From the NCBI RefSeq assembly GCF_000092225.1, contig NC_014158.1:1426001-1490000 (forward strand): 64,000 bases of DNA, read 5' to 3'. This DNA is from Tsukamurella paurometabola DSM 20162. Lineage in GTDB: Bacteria > Actinomycetota > Actinomycetes > Mycobacteriales > Mycobacteriaceae. Position 1 is the stretch's first letter; each line of letters starts with the position of its first letter. Made by a program: the position numbers and the translations under genes. Shown here one piece after another: positions 8,681 through 17,840 of this stretch. The notes beneath the pieces are model-generated. The model made no database searches. It was not told the origin of the DNA and was given only the letters and a program-made list of their open reading frames with translations.

Positions 8681-11600
8681 ATGTCGATTGAGACGGTGCA
8701 GAACGGCGTCCCCGCAGAGGGCTCGGTGCCCCCCGCCGACCAGCAGACCGAGCGACTGCCGCAGGTGATCGCCAGGATCTTCGCCCAGTTCGCGGATCGT
8801 CCGGCCTTCGCGACCCGCGAGGCGGGGCCGGGGACCCCCTACGCCACCGTCTCCTATCGGGAGATCTGGCGGCGCGTCACCGCGCTGGTGGCCTCCTGGC
8901 AGAGCGAAGTGGCTCCGGGAGACTTCGTCGCCATCCTCGGCTTCACCAGCTCGGACTTCGTGACCGTCGACCTCGCGACCACACTGCTCGGCGCCCCGAA
9001 CGTGCCGCTCCAGGCCGGGGCCCCCGCCGCTCGCATCGCGACCATCCTCGATGAGACCCGGCCGAAGATCCTCGCCGTGAGTGCCGATCAGGTCGACCTC
9101 GCCCAGGAGGCTCTGGCCGAGTCCGCGGCTACCCCGCGGGTGGTCGTCTTCGACGGCGAACGCGACGGCTACGAGGGCATCGAGGCGGACATCCTTTCCG
9201 GCTCCGCCCTGCCGGCACCGGAGTTCTTCGCGCCCGAGCCCGGCACCGATCCTCTCGTCACGCTCATCTACACATCCGGCAGCACCGGTACCCCGAAGGG
9301 GGCCATGTACACCGAGCAGTTGGTTCGCGATGCCTGGCTCAAGGTGGACAGCATCGTCGACATCGACATGCCGGCCGAGTCGCTCCTGCACTTCCTGCCT
9401 ATGAGCCATATGTACGGGCGCAACTGGCTGATCGCCGGCCTGGCATCGGGCGGGACCGGGTACTTCGCCGGCGCCTCCGATATGTCCACCCTGTTCGACG
9501 ACCTCGCCGCCGCCCGGCCCACCGCCATCGGCCTGGTGCCCCGCGTGTGCGAGCTGATACACCAGCGCTATCTGGCCGTCGAGGCGGACACTGATGCGGA
9601 GACCGCGCGCGTCGAACTGCGTGACCGGGTACTCGGCGGTCGGCTGCAGGCCGCGATGTGCGGTAGCGCCGCCCTCTCGTCGGAGCTGCAGACCTTCATG
9701 GAGTGGTTGCTCGGAATCGATATCCAGATCGGCTACGGATCCACCGAGGCCGGTGGTGTCATCCGCGACGGAGTGGTCGTTCGGCCGCCGGTCACGGAGT
9801 ACAAGCTGATCGATGTCCCCGAACTGGGCTACTTCGTCACCGACTCCCCGCATCCACGCGGCGAACTCCTGGTCAAGTCGACGCAGTTGATTCCCGGGTA
9901 CTACAACTCCGACAAGCGGATCCGCGACGACGAAGGCTTCTACCGCACCGGCGATGTGATGGCCGAGCTGGGACCCGACCGGCTCGAGTACGTCGACCGG
10001 CGGAGCAACGTGATCAAGTTGGCACAGGGAGAGTTCGTGCCGATCGCCCAACTCGAGGCCATCTACGCCGCCGGTCCCGATGTGCACCAGATCTTCCTGT
10101 ACGGAACCAGCGAACGCTCCTACCTGATCGGCGTCGTCGTGCCCGCGCCGGGACCCGACGGCGAGACCGATGCGCAGACCCGCACCCGCGTACTCGATGG
10201 CCTGGCCGCGATCGCCCGTGAGAACGATCTCGCTGCCTACGAGGTGCCGCGCGATGTGCTCATCGAACGTGATCCCTTCTCTCAGGAGAACGGGCTGCGG
10301 TCGGGGATCGGCAAGCTGGTGCGCCCGGCCCTCATCGCCCGCTACGGTGACCGGTTGCACGACCTCTACGCCCAGGCCGACACCCGTCAACGCGAGGGCT
10401 TGCGCGCTCTCGACGCCTCGGGCCCGATCATCGACACCGTGCTCGGGGCGGCTGCGTTGACGCTCGGCGCGGATATCGCGGACTTCGACGCCGACACTCG
10501 ATTCGGCGACCTCGGTGGCGACTCGTTGTCGGCGCTCTCGCTCGCGACGACGCTCGAAGGCCTCTACGACGTGCCCGTCCCCGTGCAGACGATCGTCGGA
10601 CCGACCGCCACACTCGGCGGCGTCGCCCGGCACATCGAGAAGGCTCGATCGGGTGGCGTCGCGGCACCGACCGCCGACTCGGTGCACGGCGTGGGTGCGA
10701 GCGTCGCCCGGGCCACCGACCTGACGCTGGAGAAGTTCATCGACCCCGAGCTCCTCGCGCTCGCGCCGACGCTTCCCGCGGCGACCGGTGAGCCGAACAC
10801 CGTGCTGCTCACCGGATCCACCGGCTACCTCGGCCGCTTCCTGCTGCTGGACTGGTTGCGACGGGTCGCTCCGCACGGCGGCACCGTGATCGCGCTGGTG
10901 CGCGGCGCCGACGCCGACGATGCGCGACGCCGCGTCACGGCCGCGATCGGTGACTCGGATCCTGACCTGACACAAGAGTTCACGTCACTCGCGGAGCATC
11001 ACCTCCACGTGATCGCCGGTGACTTCGGCAGCCCCGCACTCGGACTCGACGATGCCACCTGGAGCGATCTCGCCGGGCGAGTCGATCACGTGGTGCACTG
11101 CGGCGCGCTCGTCAACCACGTGCTGCCCTACGACCAACTGTTCGGTCCCAATGTGGTGGCCACCGGCGAAGTGGTGCGACTCGCACTCACCACGCGCCGC
11201 AAGTCCGTGGATTACGTCTCCACGGTGGCTGTGGTTCCGCAGGATGACGGCCGCGTCCTGGTCGAGGACGACGATGTTCGCGAGCTCGGCGCCGAACGGC
11301 GCATCGGGGCCGATGCCTACGCGAACGGCTACGCCGTGAGCAAATGGGCGGGCGAAGTGCTGTTGCATGAGGCAGCCGACCTGGCGGACCTGCCGGTGCG
11401 GGTGTTCCGCTCCGATATGATCTTGGCGCACAGTCGATTCCACGGACAGTTCAACGAGGTCGACCAGTTCACCCGCCTGCTCCTGAGTATCGCCGAGACC
11501 GGACTGGCGCCGGCGTCGTTCTACACGCCGGATCCGAGTGGACACCGCCCGCACTACGACGGGCTGCCGGTGGACTTCACCGCCGAAGCGATCACCACGC

Positions 11601-11998
11601 TCAGCGCCGCGGGGCGTTCGGGGTACCGGACCTTCCACGTGCTCAACGCCAACGATGACGGCGTGAGCCTGGACAGCTTCGTCGACTGGATCGCCGCCTC
11701 GGGCCGGAGCATCGAACGGATCGACGACTACGACACCTGGTTCGCCCGGTTCGAGCAGGCGCTCCAGCAGCTCCCCGATGAGGCGCGCCAGCGGTCGGTG
11801 CTGCCCCTGCTGCACGCGGTGCGCGAGCCGGCTCCGGCCGCCGGGACCTCCGCGCTGTCGGTGGACCGGTTCCGTGGTGCGGTGCGTGAGACCGGAGTAG
11901 GACCGGGGGACATCCCGGTGCTCGATCGCGCCCTGATCGAGAAGTACCTGCGCGACTTCGAGACCGCGGGCTGGCTCGCGCCCGGTGCGCGCGACTGA
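8681..11998 (+). CDS. car: Carboxylic acid reductase (adenylation-thiolation-reductase)
   Basis: 1105-residue three-domain enzyme that activates a carboxylic acid with ATP, loads it on phosphopantetheine and reduces it to the aldehyde with NADPH. Visible in order: adenylation domain with YTSGSTGTPKG (about residue 205) and GYGSTEAGG, carrier domain with LGGDSLSA (Ser615 is the attachment site), and a reductase domain with LLTGSTGYLG from about residue 709, ending near the C-terminus. The ATG at 8681 has GAGGTG four bases upstream; the ATG at 8669 has nothing. It is some 60 residues shorter than the Nocardia and Mycobacterium enzymes I know (about 1170), apparently mainly at the N-terminus. 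No phosphopantetheinyl transferase gene is in the window. A strong hairpin follows. Confidence 0.93.
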   Translation: MSIETVQNGVPAEGSVPPADQQTERLPQVIARIFAQFADRPAFATREAGPGTPYATVSYREIWRRVTALVASWQSEVAPGDFVAILGFTSSDFVTVDLATTLLGAPNVPLQAGAPAARIATILDETRPKILAVSADQVDLAQEALAESAATPRVVVFDGERDGYEGIEADILSGSALPAPEFFAPEPGTDPLVTLIYTSGSTGTPKGAMYTEQLVRDAWLKVDSIVDIDMPAESLLHFLPMSHMYGRNWLIAGLASGGTGYFAGASDMSTLFDDLAAARPTAIGLVPRVCELIHQRYLAVEADTDAETARVELRDRVLGGRLQAAMCGSAALSSELQTFMEWLLGIDIQIGYGSTEAGGVIRDGVVVRPPVTEYKLIDVPELGYFVTDSPHPRGELLVKSTQLIPGYYNSDKRIRDDEGFYRTGDVMAELGPDRLEYVDRRSNVIKLAQGEFVPIAQLEAIYAAGPDVHQIFLYGTSERSYLIGVVVPAPGPDGETDAQTRTRVLDGLAAIARENDLAAYEVPRDVLIERDPFSQENGLRSGIGKLVRPALIARYGDRLHDLYAQADTRQREGLRALDASGPIIDTVLGAAALTLGADIADFDADTRFGDLGGDSLSALSLATTLEGLYDVPVPVQTIVGPTATLGGVARHIEKARSGGVAAPTADSVHGVGASVARATDLTLEKFIDPELLALAPTLPAATGEPNTVLLTGSTGYLGRFLLLDWLRRVAPHGGTVIALVRGADADDARRRVTAAIGDSDPDLTQEFTSLAEHHLHVIAGDFGSPALGLDDATWSDLAGRVDHVVHCGALVNHVLPYDQLFGPNVVATGEVVRLALTTRRKSVDYVSTVAVVPQDDGRVLVEDDDVRELGAERRIGADAYANGYAVSKWAGEVLLHEAADLADLPVRVFRSDMILAHSRFHGQFNEVDQFTRLLLSIAETGLAPASFYTPDPSGHRPHYDGLPVDFTAEAITTLSAAGRSGYRTFHVLNANDDGVSLDSFVDWIAASGRSIERIDDYDTWFARFEQALQQLPDEARQRSVLPLLHAVREPAPAAGTSALSVDRFRGAVRETGVGPGDIPVLDRALIEKYLRDFETAGWLAPGARD

Positions 11999-12043
11999 GA
12001 GGCTCGATCCACAGGTAAGCGTATGTAACGTGTTTCCTCCACA

Positions 12044-12076
12044 GGGCCCGCCGCGGACACCGTCCGCGGCGGGCCC
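12044..12076 (+). terminator. Hairpin terminator after car
   Basis: A perfect 15-base inverted repeat (GGGCCCGCCGCGGAC and its complement) with a three-base loop lies 45 bases after the car stop. There is no T run, as is common in high-GC actinobacteria. It separates car from ssb. Confidence 0.8.
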
Positions 12077-12142
12077 CGCACGTGAGACTCGACGCGGGAG
12101 GCCGGACTCGCCGCCTCCCTCGACGAGGACGAGGAGGGCGTC

Positions 12143-12670
12143 ATGCCCGGAGTGATGATCTACGCCGCCGGATACGTGACCAACGATCTGACCTATCGCC
12201 AGTCCGCGAGGGACGAGCGGCACGACTTCCTGAGCTTCACCATGGCCCACAACAACGGCTACATCGACGACAACGGCGTGTGGCAGCAGACCAGCACCCT
12301 TTGGCTCAACGTCAAGGCCTTCGGCGCGCTCGCCCGCAATGCCCGCGGGGTGATCGCCAAGGGGCGCCCGGTGATGGTGCACGGCGAGCTCAAGCACGAG
12401 ACCTTCGACGGGGCCGACGGTCACAAGCACAGCTCGCTCGACCTCAAGGCCGACGGGATAGGCCTGAACCTGCGGCTGTGCGGTGCGATGTACACCGGCC
12501 CGGGGGAGCGCACCCGGGAAGCGGCACCGGCGGCCGGTGTGGCGCAGTCCGGCGCACCGGATTCCGAATCGACGGAGCGCGAGGGCGAGTCCGGTGCGGG
12601 CACCGCGTCCACCTCCGACGGATCGGTCGGTGAGCAAGCACCCGCACTCGCGGTCGTTCCGGACTTCTGA
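12143..12670 (+). CDS. ssb: Single-stranded DNA-binding protein (second SSB paralogue)
   Basis: 175 residues. The N-terminal ~110 residues form an OB fold (GYVTNDLTYR, LWLNVKAFG, GRPVMVHGEL), followed by a disordered Ala/Glu/Ser-rich tail. The tail does not end in the DDDIPF-type acidic tip that the main SSB uses to bind partners; it ends in PALAVVPDF. That and the position fit the Rv2478c-type SSB paralogue, which sits next to ettA in M. tuberculosis. The ATG at 12143 follows GAGGAGGG. It stands alone, convergent with the antiporter gene, whose stop is four bases away. Confidence 0.85.
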   Translation: MPGVMIYAAGYVTNDLTYRQSARDERHDFLSFTMAHNNGYIDDNGVWQQTSTLWLNVKAFGALARNARGVIAKGRPVMVHGELKHETFDGADGHKHSSLDLKADGIGLNLRLCGAMYTGPGERTREAAPAAGVAQSGAPDSESTEREGESGAGTASTSDGSVGEQAPALAVVPDF

Positions 12671-12674
12671 GGCG

Positions 12675-13886
12675 TCAGTCCCCGGCCCGGCGGCGCACTC
12701 GCCGGTCGTGGCCGGCGACGGCGACCGGGGCGCCCACGGTGTGCAGCACGATGCTGCCCAGCACCACCAGTGTGGCGAGCGTCAGGATCAGATCCGCGGC
12801 GTCGCCGTCGGGGAGCGTGTTGAAGGCGATCAAGGCGAACACGATGGTCGACGTGCCGCGCGGGCGGAGCCAGCCGAGAGCGAGGACCTCGGACCGGGGT
12901 AGCCCGCTTCCGGTCACGGCCACCGCCTCCGGCAGGACCCGAAGCACGGTGAGCGCGATCGCCGCGAAGGCGAGAACCTGCCATGGCAGTCCGTCGGCCA
13001 GCGCGATCACGGTCACGGCACCGAAGACGAACCACATCGCCGCGGTGAGCAACGACCCCACGTCCTCGGTCAGACCCACCTCCGAGTTCGCCGCGCTTCC
13101 GCGGCGGAACCGGTAGACGATTCCGCAGACGAAGGCCGCCACGAAGCCGTTGCCGCCGAGTCCGACCGCCGCGGCGTAGGTCACGAGCGGCGTCGCGACC
13201 AGGGCCAGCCGCCGGCTCCGCTCGGTCGACCACCCCGCAGCGTCGCTGCGGACGAGCCCCGTCTCGACGACGAGGCCCATCACCACGCCCACTGCCAGCG
13301 CGGTGAGCGAGGACGGCGCTGCGTTGACCAGCGCCGCGATCGGGTCGTCGCTGTCGTTGGCGGGATCGGCCCACAGCAGCGCGAACAGGAAGACGGGGGT
13401 CACCAGGCCGTCGGTGTATCCGGACTCGACCGTGAGGACGTCGCGCACCCGTTCGGGTACGTGCCGGTCGCGCAGAAGCGACGGCGCCGACGCGAAGTCG
13501 ATCGGCGCGATCACGCACGCTACCAGCAACAGCACCGACCACCCCAGGCGGGGCAACAGGAACCAGCCGACGAGCATGGTCATCGCGAGGCTCACGGGGA
13601 TACCGATGAACAGGCCGCGGGCGGCGAGCCGCGGATAGCGCCCGAGGAGTGAACCGCGGACCTCGGTCGCGTCCACGAAGAGGAGGACGGCCAGGATGAT
13701 CTCGGCGGCCCGCTGCGCGGCCGTCGTGTTCAATGCCATGGTGATCGCTCCGTGCGCGCCGATCCCGACCGCCCCGCCGGCCAGGACCATGACCAGTGGC
13801 GCGGAGATCCACCACCGTTCCATGCGGTTCGCCAGCAGACACCACACGATGAACGCAGAGGTCGCCACCAGGATCGCCGCAATCAT
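12675..13886 (-). CDS. CPA1-type cation/proton antiporter
   Basis: 403 residues with about twelve predicted membrane segments from residue 5 to 390, and a short charged tail (RRVRRRAGD). The segment ACVIAPIDFASAPS has the conserved Asp and Pro spacing of the Na+/H+ exchanger family (NhaP/CPA1), where the Asp carries the exchanged ion. It probably exports Na+ or K+ in exchange for protons, but ion choice cannot be read from sequence. It is transcribed alone, divergent from narK (155 bases apart). It is not part of the syntenic ssb-ettA neighbourhood, so it belongs to the inserted block. Confidence 0.82.
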   Translation of the reverse strand: MIAAILVATSAFIVWCLLANRMERWWISAPLVMVLAGGAVGIGAHGAITMALNTTAAQRAAEIILAVLLFVDATEVRGSLLGRYPRLAARGLFIGIPVSLAMTMLVGWFLLPRLGWSVLLLVACVIAPIDFASAPSLLRDRHVPERVRDVLTVESGYTDGLVTPVFLFALLWADPANDSDDPIAALVNAAPSSLTALAVGVVMGLVVETGLVRSDAAGWSTERSRRLALVATPLVTYAAAVGLGGNGFVAAFVCGIVYRFRRGSAANSEVGLTEDVGSLLTAAMWFVFGAVTVIALADGLPWQVLAFAAIALTVLRVLPEAVAVTGSGLPRSEVLALGWLRPRGTSTIVFALIAFNTLPDGDAADLILTLATLVVLGSIVLHTVGAPVAVAGHDRRVRRRAGD

Positions 13887-13919
13887 GGGGCGATTGTTCC
13901 ACCGCTCGGCTCACCGCCG

Positions 13920-13927
13920 GTGTTACG
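13920..13927. promoter_or_regulatory. GTGTTACG motif upstream of narK
   Basis: The octamer GTGTTACG occurs 115 bases before narK, followed by GAGAAC. The same octamer lies 43 bases before the nitrate reductase gene at 24270-24277. It contains GTTAC, like a nitrogen-regulator (GlnR) half-site, but the full spaced consensus is not evident. It is a weak candidate site only. Confidence 0.25.
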
Positions 13928-14041
13928 CCGCCGTGAGAACGGGTTTACCGGCGGGACACGCGCGGGTGCGGGACCGCAACATGGCTTCCCTACCTTCGGG
14001 GGCATTCGATTCGCGTCCCCACGCTGCACAGGAGGTCGACC

Positions 14042-15454
14042 ATGGCGCGCTCACACACGATCACCGACTGGGATCCCGAGAACACCGAGCAGTGGGAGAA
14101 CGGCGGCGAGAAGATCGCCAAGCGGAATCTGTTCTGGTCCGTCGCCGCCGAGCACGTCGGATTCTCGGTGTGGTCGCTGTGGTCGGTGATGGTGTTGTTC
14201 ATGCCGCAGGACGTGTACGGCCTCAGTACTGCCGACAAGTTCCTCATCGGCGCCACCGCGACCCTCGTCGGCTCGCTGCTGCGGCTGCCGTACACGCTCG
14301 CCACGGCACGGTTCGGCGGACGCAATTGGACCGTGTTCAGCGCCTTCGTGCTGGCGATCCCGGTGATCGCGACCATCGTGATCCTCGCTCATCCAGGTCA
14401 GCCGCTGTGGGTGTACCTGCTGTGCGCGGCGCTCACCGGTTTCGGCGGCGGCAACTTCGCCTCGTCGATGACCAACATCAATGCCTTCTTCCCGCAGCGT
14501 CTCAAGGGCTGGGCGCTGGGCCTGAACGCCGGCGGCGGCAACATCGGCGTACCCGCCGTGCAGCTGGTTGGCCTGCTGGTGATCGCGACCGCCGGTGCCG
14601 GCGAACCCTATTGGGTGTGCGCCGTGTACCTCGTCCTGCTCGCCGTCGCGGGCATCGGTGCCGCCCTCTTCATGGATAACCTGCAGGTTCCCACCGTCGA
14701 TACCGCGGCGATGCGCAAGGCCGCCACAGACCGCGACACCTGGATCGTCTCGCTCCTCTACATCGGTACCTTCGGCTCGTTCATCGGCTTCTCCTTCGCG
14801 TTCGGCCAGGTGCTCCAGGCGACCTTCAAGGCGGGCGGCGCCACCGCCGCCGAAGCATCGCTACAGGCAGCGCAGATCGCCTTCCTCGGCCCGCTGCTCG
14901 GTTCCATCGCGCGGGTCTACGGAGGCAAGCTCGCCGATCGCATCGGCGGCGGACGCGTGACCCTGTACGTGTTCGCCGGCATGATCGCCGGCGCCGGAAT
15001 CCTCATCGCCGCCGCCACCAGCGCGGGTACGGGAGCACCGACCGGAGCGACCATGGCGGCGTATGTCGCCGGATTCATCGCCCTGTTCCTGCTCAGCGGA
15101 CTGGGCAACGGTTCGGTGTACAAGATGATCCCCTCGATCTTCGAGGCCAAGTCGCGGTCACTCGATGCCGACGAGGCGACCCGCACCCACTACTCGCGCG
15201 CCATGTCGGGCGCCGTGATCGGTATCGCAGGTGCGGTCGGCGGTCTCGGAGGCGTCGGAATCAACCTGGTGTTGCGTGCGTCCTACCAGGCGAGCGGCAC
15301 CGCGACGACCGCCTTCTGGGTGTTCGGCGCCTTCTACGTCGTGGCCGCTCTGGTCACCTGGAAGGTGTACGTGCGTACCCCCGCGCCGAGTGCGCATGGC
15401 ACGCTCGACGGGACGCACCGCCGCGAACCGCTCAGCACAGCCGCTGACACGTGA
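14042..15454 (+). CDS. narK: NarK-type nitrate/nitrite transporter (MFS)
   Basis: 470 residues with about twelve membrane helices. Two NarK signatures are visible: GFGGGNFASSMTNI near residue 140 and the second-half SGLGNGSVYKMIP near 360, the glycine-rich nitrate signatures of the family. Expected role: nitrate uptake and/or nitrite export at the inner membrane. The start has CAGGAGG upstream. It is the first gene of a plus-strand set with a HemD-like regulator and a sirohydrochlorin chelatase, the same order as narK3-Rv0260c-Rv0259c in M. tuberculosis. The reductases it feeds are convergent at 17429-24227. Confidence 0.92.
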   Translation: MARSHTITDWDPENTEQWENGGEKIAKRNLFWSVAAEHVGFSVWSLWSVMVLFMPQDVYGLSTADKFLIGATATLVGSLLRLPYTLATARFGGRNWTVFSAFVLAIPVIATIVILAHPGQPLWVYLLCAALTGFGGGNFASSMTNINAFFPQRLKGWALGLNAGGGNIGVPAVQLVGLLVIATAGAGEPYWVCAVYLVLLAVAGIGAALFMDNLQVPTVDTAAMRKAATDRDTWIVSLLYIGTFGSFIGFSFAFGQVLQATFKAGGATAAEASLQAAQIAFLGPLLGSIARVYGGKLADRIGGGRVTLYVFAGMIAGAGILIAAATSAGTGAPTGATMAAYVAGFIALFLLSGLGNGSVYKMIPSIFEAKSRSLDADEATRTHYSRAMSGAVIGIAGAVGGLGGVGINLVLRASYQASGTATTAFWVFGAFYVVAALVTWKVYVRTPAPSAHGTLDGTHRREPLSTAADT

Positions 15455-15480
15455 CGGTGACCTATCCGGAGAGGAGCCCG

Positions 15481-16617
15481 ATGACCGGTCCGACGACCGA
15501 GGCCTCGGCCACCCCACTTCTCGGCTTCACCGTGGCCGTGACCGCCGCCCGCCGCGCCGACGAGCTGTCCACTCTGCTCATCCGGCGCGGCGCCGCCGTG
15601 GTCGCGGCCCCCGCGATCAGCATGGTGCCGCTGTCCGATGATGTGCGGTTGCGCGCCGCCACGGACGAGTTGCTCACGGCACCACCGGACCTGCTCGTCG
15701 CCACCACCGGCATCGGTTTCCGCGGCTGGCTGGAGGCCGCCGAGGGCTGGGGCGTCGCGGAGGGCCTCGTGGCCGCCCTTGGCGGCGGCCGGGTGATCTC
15801 CCGCGGACCCAAGGCCACCGGCGCTCTGCGCGCCGCCGGTTTGCGCGAGGAGTGGTCGCCCAAATCGGAATCGTCGGCGGAGGTGCTCAGTCACCTCGCG
15901 GGGGAGGATCTGCACGGGCAGCGGGTCGCCGTCCAGCTGCACGGCGCGACCGACGACTGGGACCCCAACCCGGGTTTGCTCGACGGACTGCGGGACCTGG
16001 GCGCGGAGATCGTGCCGGTGCCCGTGTACCGGTGGGAGCAGCCGGAGGACTTATCGGGCCTCGACCGCATCGTCGAGGCGATCGCTCTCGCCGAGGTCGA
16101 CGCCGTCACCTTCACTTCTGCTCCTGCCGCGGCCTCGCTGTTGGAGCGTGCCGTCGAGCTCGGCGTCGCCGACTCGGTGCGCGCCGCCCTCACCGGCCCG
16201 GTGGTGGCGTACTGCGTGGGGCCGGTCACCGCGACCCCGCTGCAGCGTGAGGGGATCGAATCGGTGACCCCCGAGCGGATGCGGCTCGGCGCCCTGGCAC
16301 GGCTGGTCGAACAGGACCTTCCGGGCCGCAGGCCGGACCTGCGGGTGGCCGGGCACAGCCTCGGACTACGCGCGCGCGGCGCCGTCGTCGACGGTGCCGA
16401 ACGCGACCTCACGCCCACCTCGATCACCCTGCTCCGCCTGCTCGCGCGCGAGCCCGGCGATGTGGTCTCCCGCGACGAGTTGCTCGCCGCGCTCGGCGGA
16501 GACGATCCGCACGCCGTCGAGGCGGCCGTCGCCCGGTTGCGAACCGGGCTGGGCCACAAGGAGATCATCGCGACGGTGGTCAAGCGGGGATACCGGCTTG
16601 CGCTCGACGAGCACTGA
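15481..16617 (+). CDS. Uroporphyrinogen-III synthase-like protein with winged-helix DNA-binding domain
   Basis: 378 residues in two parts. Residues 1-270 have the HemD double-domain fold (LGFTVAVTAAR at the start, VTFTSAPAA in the middle); residues ~285-378 are an OmpR-type winged helix ending in VVKRGYRL, the usual hairpin of transcriptional response regulators. It corresponds to Rv0260c of M. tuberculosis. It may make the siroheme precursor, regulate nitrite reductase, or both; which is unknown. The ATG at 15481 has GGAGAGGAG upstream. The alternative GTG at 15451 overlaps the narK stop (GTGA) but has no ribosome site. Confidence 0.85.
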   Translation: MTGPTTEASATPLLGFTVAVTAARRADELSTLLIRRGAAVVAAPAISMVPLSDDVRLRAATDELLTAPPDLLVATTGIGFRGWLEAAEGWGVAEGLVAALGGGRVISRGPKATGALRAAGLREEWSPKSESSAEVLSHLAGEDLHGQRVAVQLHGATDDWDPNPGLLDGLRDLGAEIVPVPVYRWEQPEDLSGLDRIVEAIALAEVDAVTFTSAPAAASLLERAVELGVADSVRAALTGPVVAYCVGPVTATPLQREGIESVTPERMRLGALARLVEQDLPGRRPDLRVAGHSLGLRARGAVVDGAERDLTPTSITLLRLLAREPGDVVSRDELLAALGGDDPHAVEAAVARLRTGLGHKEIIATVVKRGYRLALDEH

Positions 16618-16640
16618 TCCGAGCACGCGAAGGAGACGAT

Positions 16641-17357
16641 ATGGGAACCCTGCTGGTGGCGCACGGTACGCGCAACAACCACGGTGTCGCGATGATCGCC
16701 GATCTCGCCGCGGCGATGGCGGATCGGCTGGACGAGCAGGTGCGGGTGGCCTTCGTCGATGTTCTGGGACCCACCCCGAGCGAGGTGCTGACGAGCCTCG
16801 AGGAGCGCCCCACCGTCGTGGTACCCGCCTTCCTATCCAGCGGATTCCATGTGTGCCACGATCTTCCGCGCGAGATTGCTGAATCCGCGCACCCCGCGGT
16901 CACCGTCACCGATGCACTCGGTCCATCGCCGGAGCTCGCGCGCGCCATGCTCGGACGATTGCTCGACGCCGGCTGGCGTCGCGGCGACGCCGTGGTGATG
17001 GCCGCGGCGGGCACGCGTGATCCCCAGGCACAAGGGCAGATCCGGGCGACTGCTGCGATGCTCTCGGCGCTGGTCGGGGGCAGGGTGCGCATCGCATTCG
17101 CGGCGCCACCGAAGGACGGTTCCGGGTACCCCTCGGTGCCCGAGGTCGTGGCGGCGGCCCGTGCCGACGGTGCGCGGACCGTCGCGGTAGCTTCATATCT
17201 ATTGGCGGAGGGGCTGTTCCAGCAGCGTCTGCGCGAATCCGATGGTGATATCGTGGCCGATCCACTGGGGCTGCATCCGGCGGTGGTGCGTCTAGCGTGT
17301 CTGCGCCGCCGACACGCCGGCTTCGCGGTCACCGGCCGGGTGGCGCCCGCGCGCTGA
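16641..17357 (+). CDS. Sirohydrochlorin chelatase (CbiX/SirB family)
   Basis: 238 residues, two repeated chelatase halves. The metal-binding histidines are visible as VAHGTR (His8) and FHVCHD in the first half. The family inserts Fe2+ (or Co2+) into sirohydrochlorin; beside narK and nirB the product is most likely siroheme for the nitrite reductase. An AAGGAGA ribosome site precedes the ATG; the gap from the HemD-like gene is 23 bases. A perfect hairpin ends the transcript just before the convergent nirD. It is the counterpart of Rv0259c in M. tuberculosis. Confidence 0.88.
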   Translation: MGTLLVAHGTRNNHGVAMIADLAAAMADRLDEQVRVAFVDVLGPTPSEVLTSLEERPTVVVPAFLSSGFHVCHDLPREIAESAHPAVTVTDALGPSPELARAMLGRLLDAGWRRGDAVVMAAAGTRDPQAQGQIRATAAMLSALVGGRVRIAFAAPPKDGSGYPSVPEVVAAARADGARTVAVASYLLAEGLFQQRLRESDGDIVADPLGLHPAVVRLACLRRRHAGFAVTGRVAPAR

Positions 17358-17372
17358 CCTGCCTGCGACGTG

Positions 17373-17407
17373 ACTGCGCCCCGCGAGGATTCGTCGCGGG
17401 GCGCAGT
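17373..17407. terminator. Bidirectional hairpin between the chelatase gene and nirD
   Basis: A perfect 14-base stem (ACTGCGCCCCGCGA with its complement) and a seven-base loop fill the 71-base gap between two convergent genes. It can serve both transcripts. Confidence 0.8.
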
Positions 17408-17428
17408 GCTCTCGCAATGAGCGTTCCG

Positions 17429-17839
17429 TTATGCGGATTCCGGTCGAGGCGGCCGATACCCGAATCTGATCTCGGGTGAATTCGCCACGAACACGGTGCC
17501 GTCCAAGGATATCCGGGTGTCGTACACGGGGATCGAGAAGTCGGGGGCATCGAGACAGCGTCCGTCGAGCAGGCTGAAGGCCTGCTTCTTGAGCGGTGAC
17601 TGCACCACCGGGAATCCCCCGCGATCGCCGACGATGCCCCGCGACATCACCGCGGCCCGACCGATCGGGTCGATGTTGCCGATCGCTCGGATACTGTCGT
17701 CCGCCAACCGGAACAGAGCCACCTGGGCGCCGTCGGGCAGCAGCACCGCCACTCCGCGTAGCGGTTCTAGCCTGCCCACCGGACAGGCTGCCGTCCAATC
17801 CCGTGTCCAGCGGTGCAGATCGAAGGGGACGGTGGTCAT
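17429..17839 (-). CDS. nirD: Assimilatory nitrite reductase small subunit
   Basis: 136-residue Rieske-like domain of the NirD family, partner of NirB. Like other NirD proteins it lacks the C-H...C-H pairs that would bind a [2Fe-2S] cluster, so the fold is kept without the cluster. Typical segments are CPVGRLEPLRGVAVLL and DPIGRAAVMSRGIVG. The ATG at 17839 has AGGAGG seven bases upstream, inside the 3' end of nirB, and starts one base after the nirB stop. The frame is open further upstream, but that part is nirB antiframe and is ignored. Confidence 0.92.
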   Translation of the reverse strand: MTTVPFDLHRWTRDWTAACPVGRLEPLRGVAVLLPDGAQVALFRLADDSIRAIGNIDPIGRAAVMSRGIVGDRGGFPVVQSPLKKQAFSLLDGRCLDAPDFSIPVYDTRISLDGTVFVANSPEIRFGYRPPRPESA

Positions 17840-17840
17840 C

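Noticed and set aside
8651-10975. A 774-codon minus-strand frame across car
   Set aside because: It lies entirely opposite a recognised enzyme, with low-complexity Gly/Arg/Asp composition and no ribosome site; an antisense artefact.
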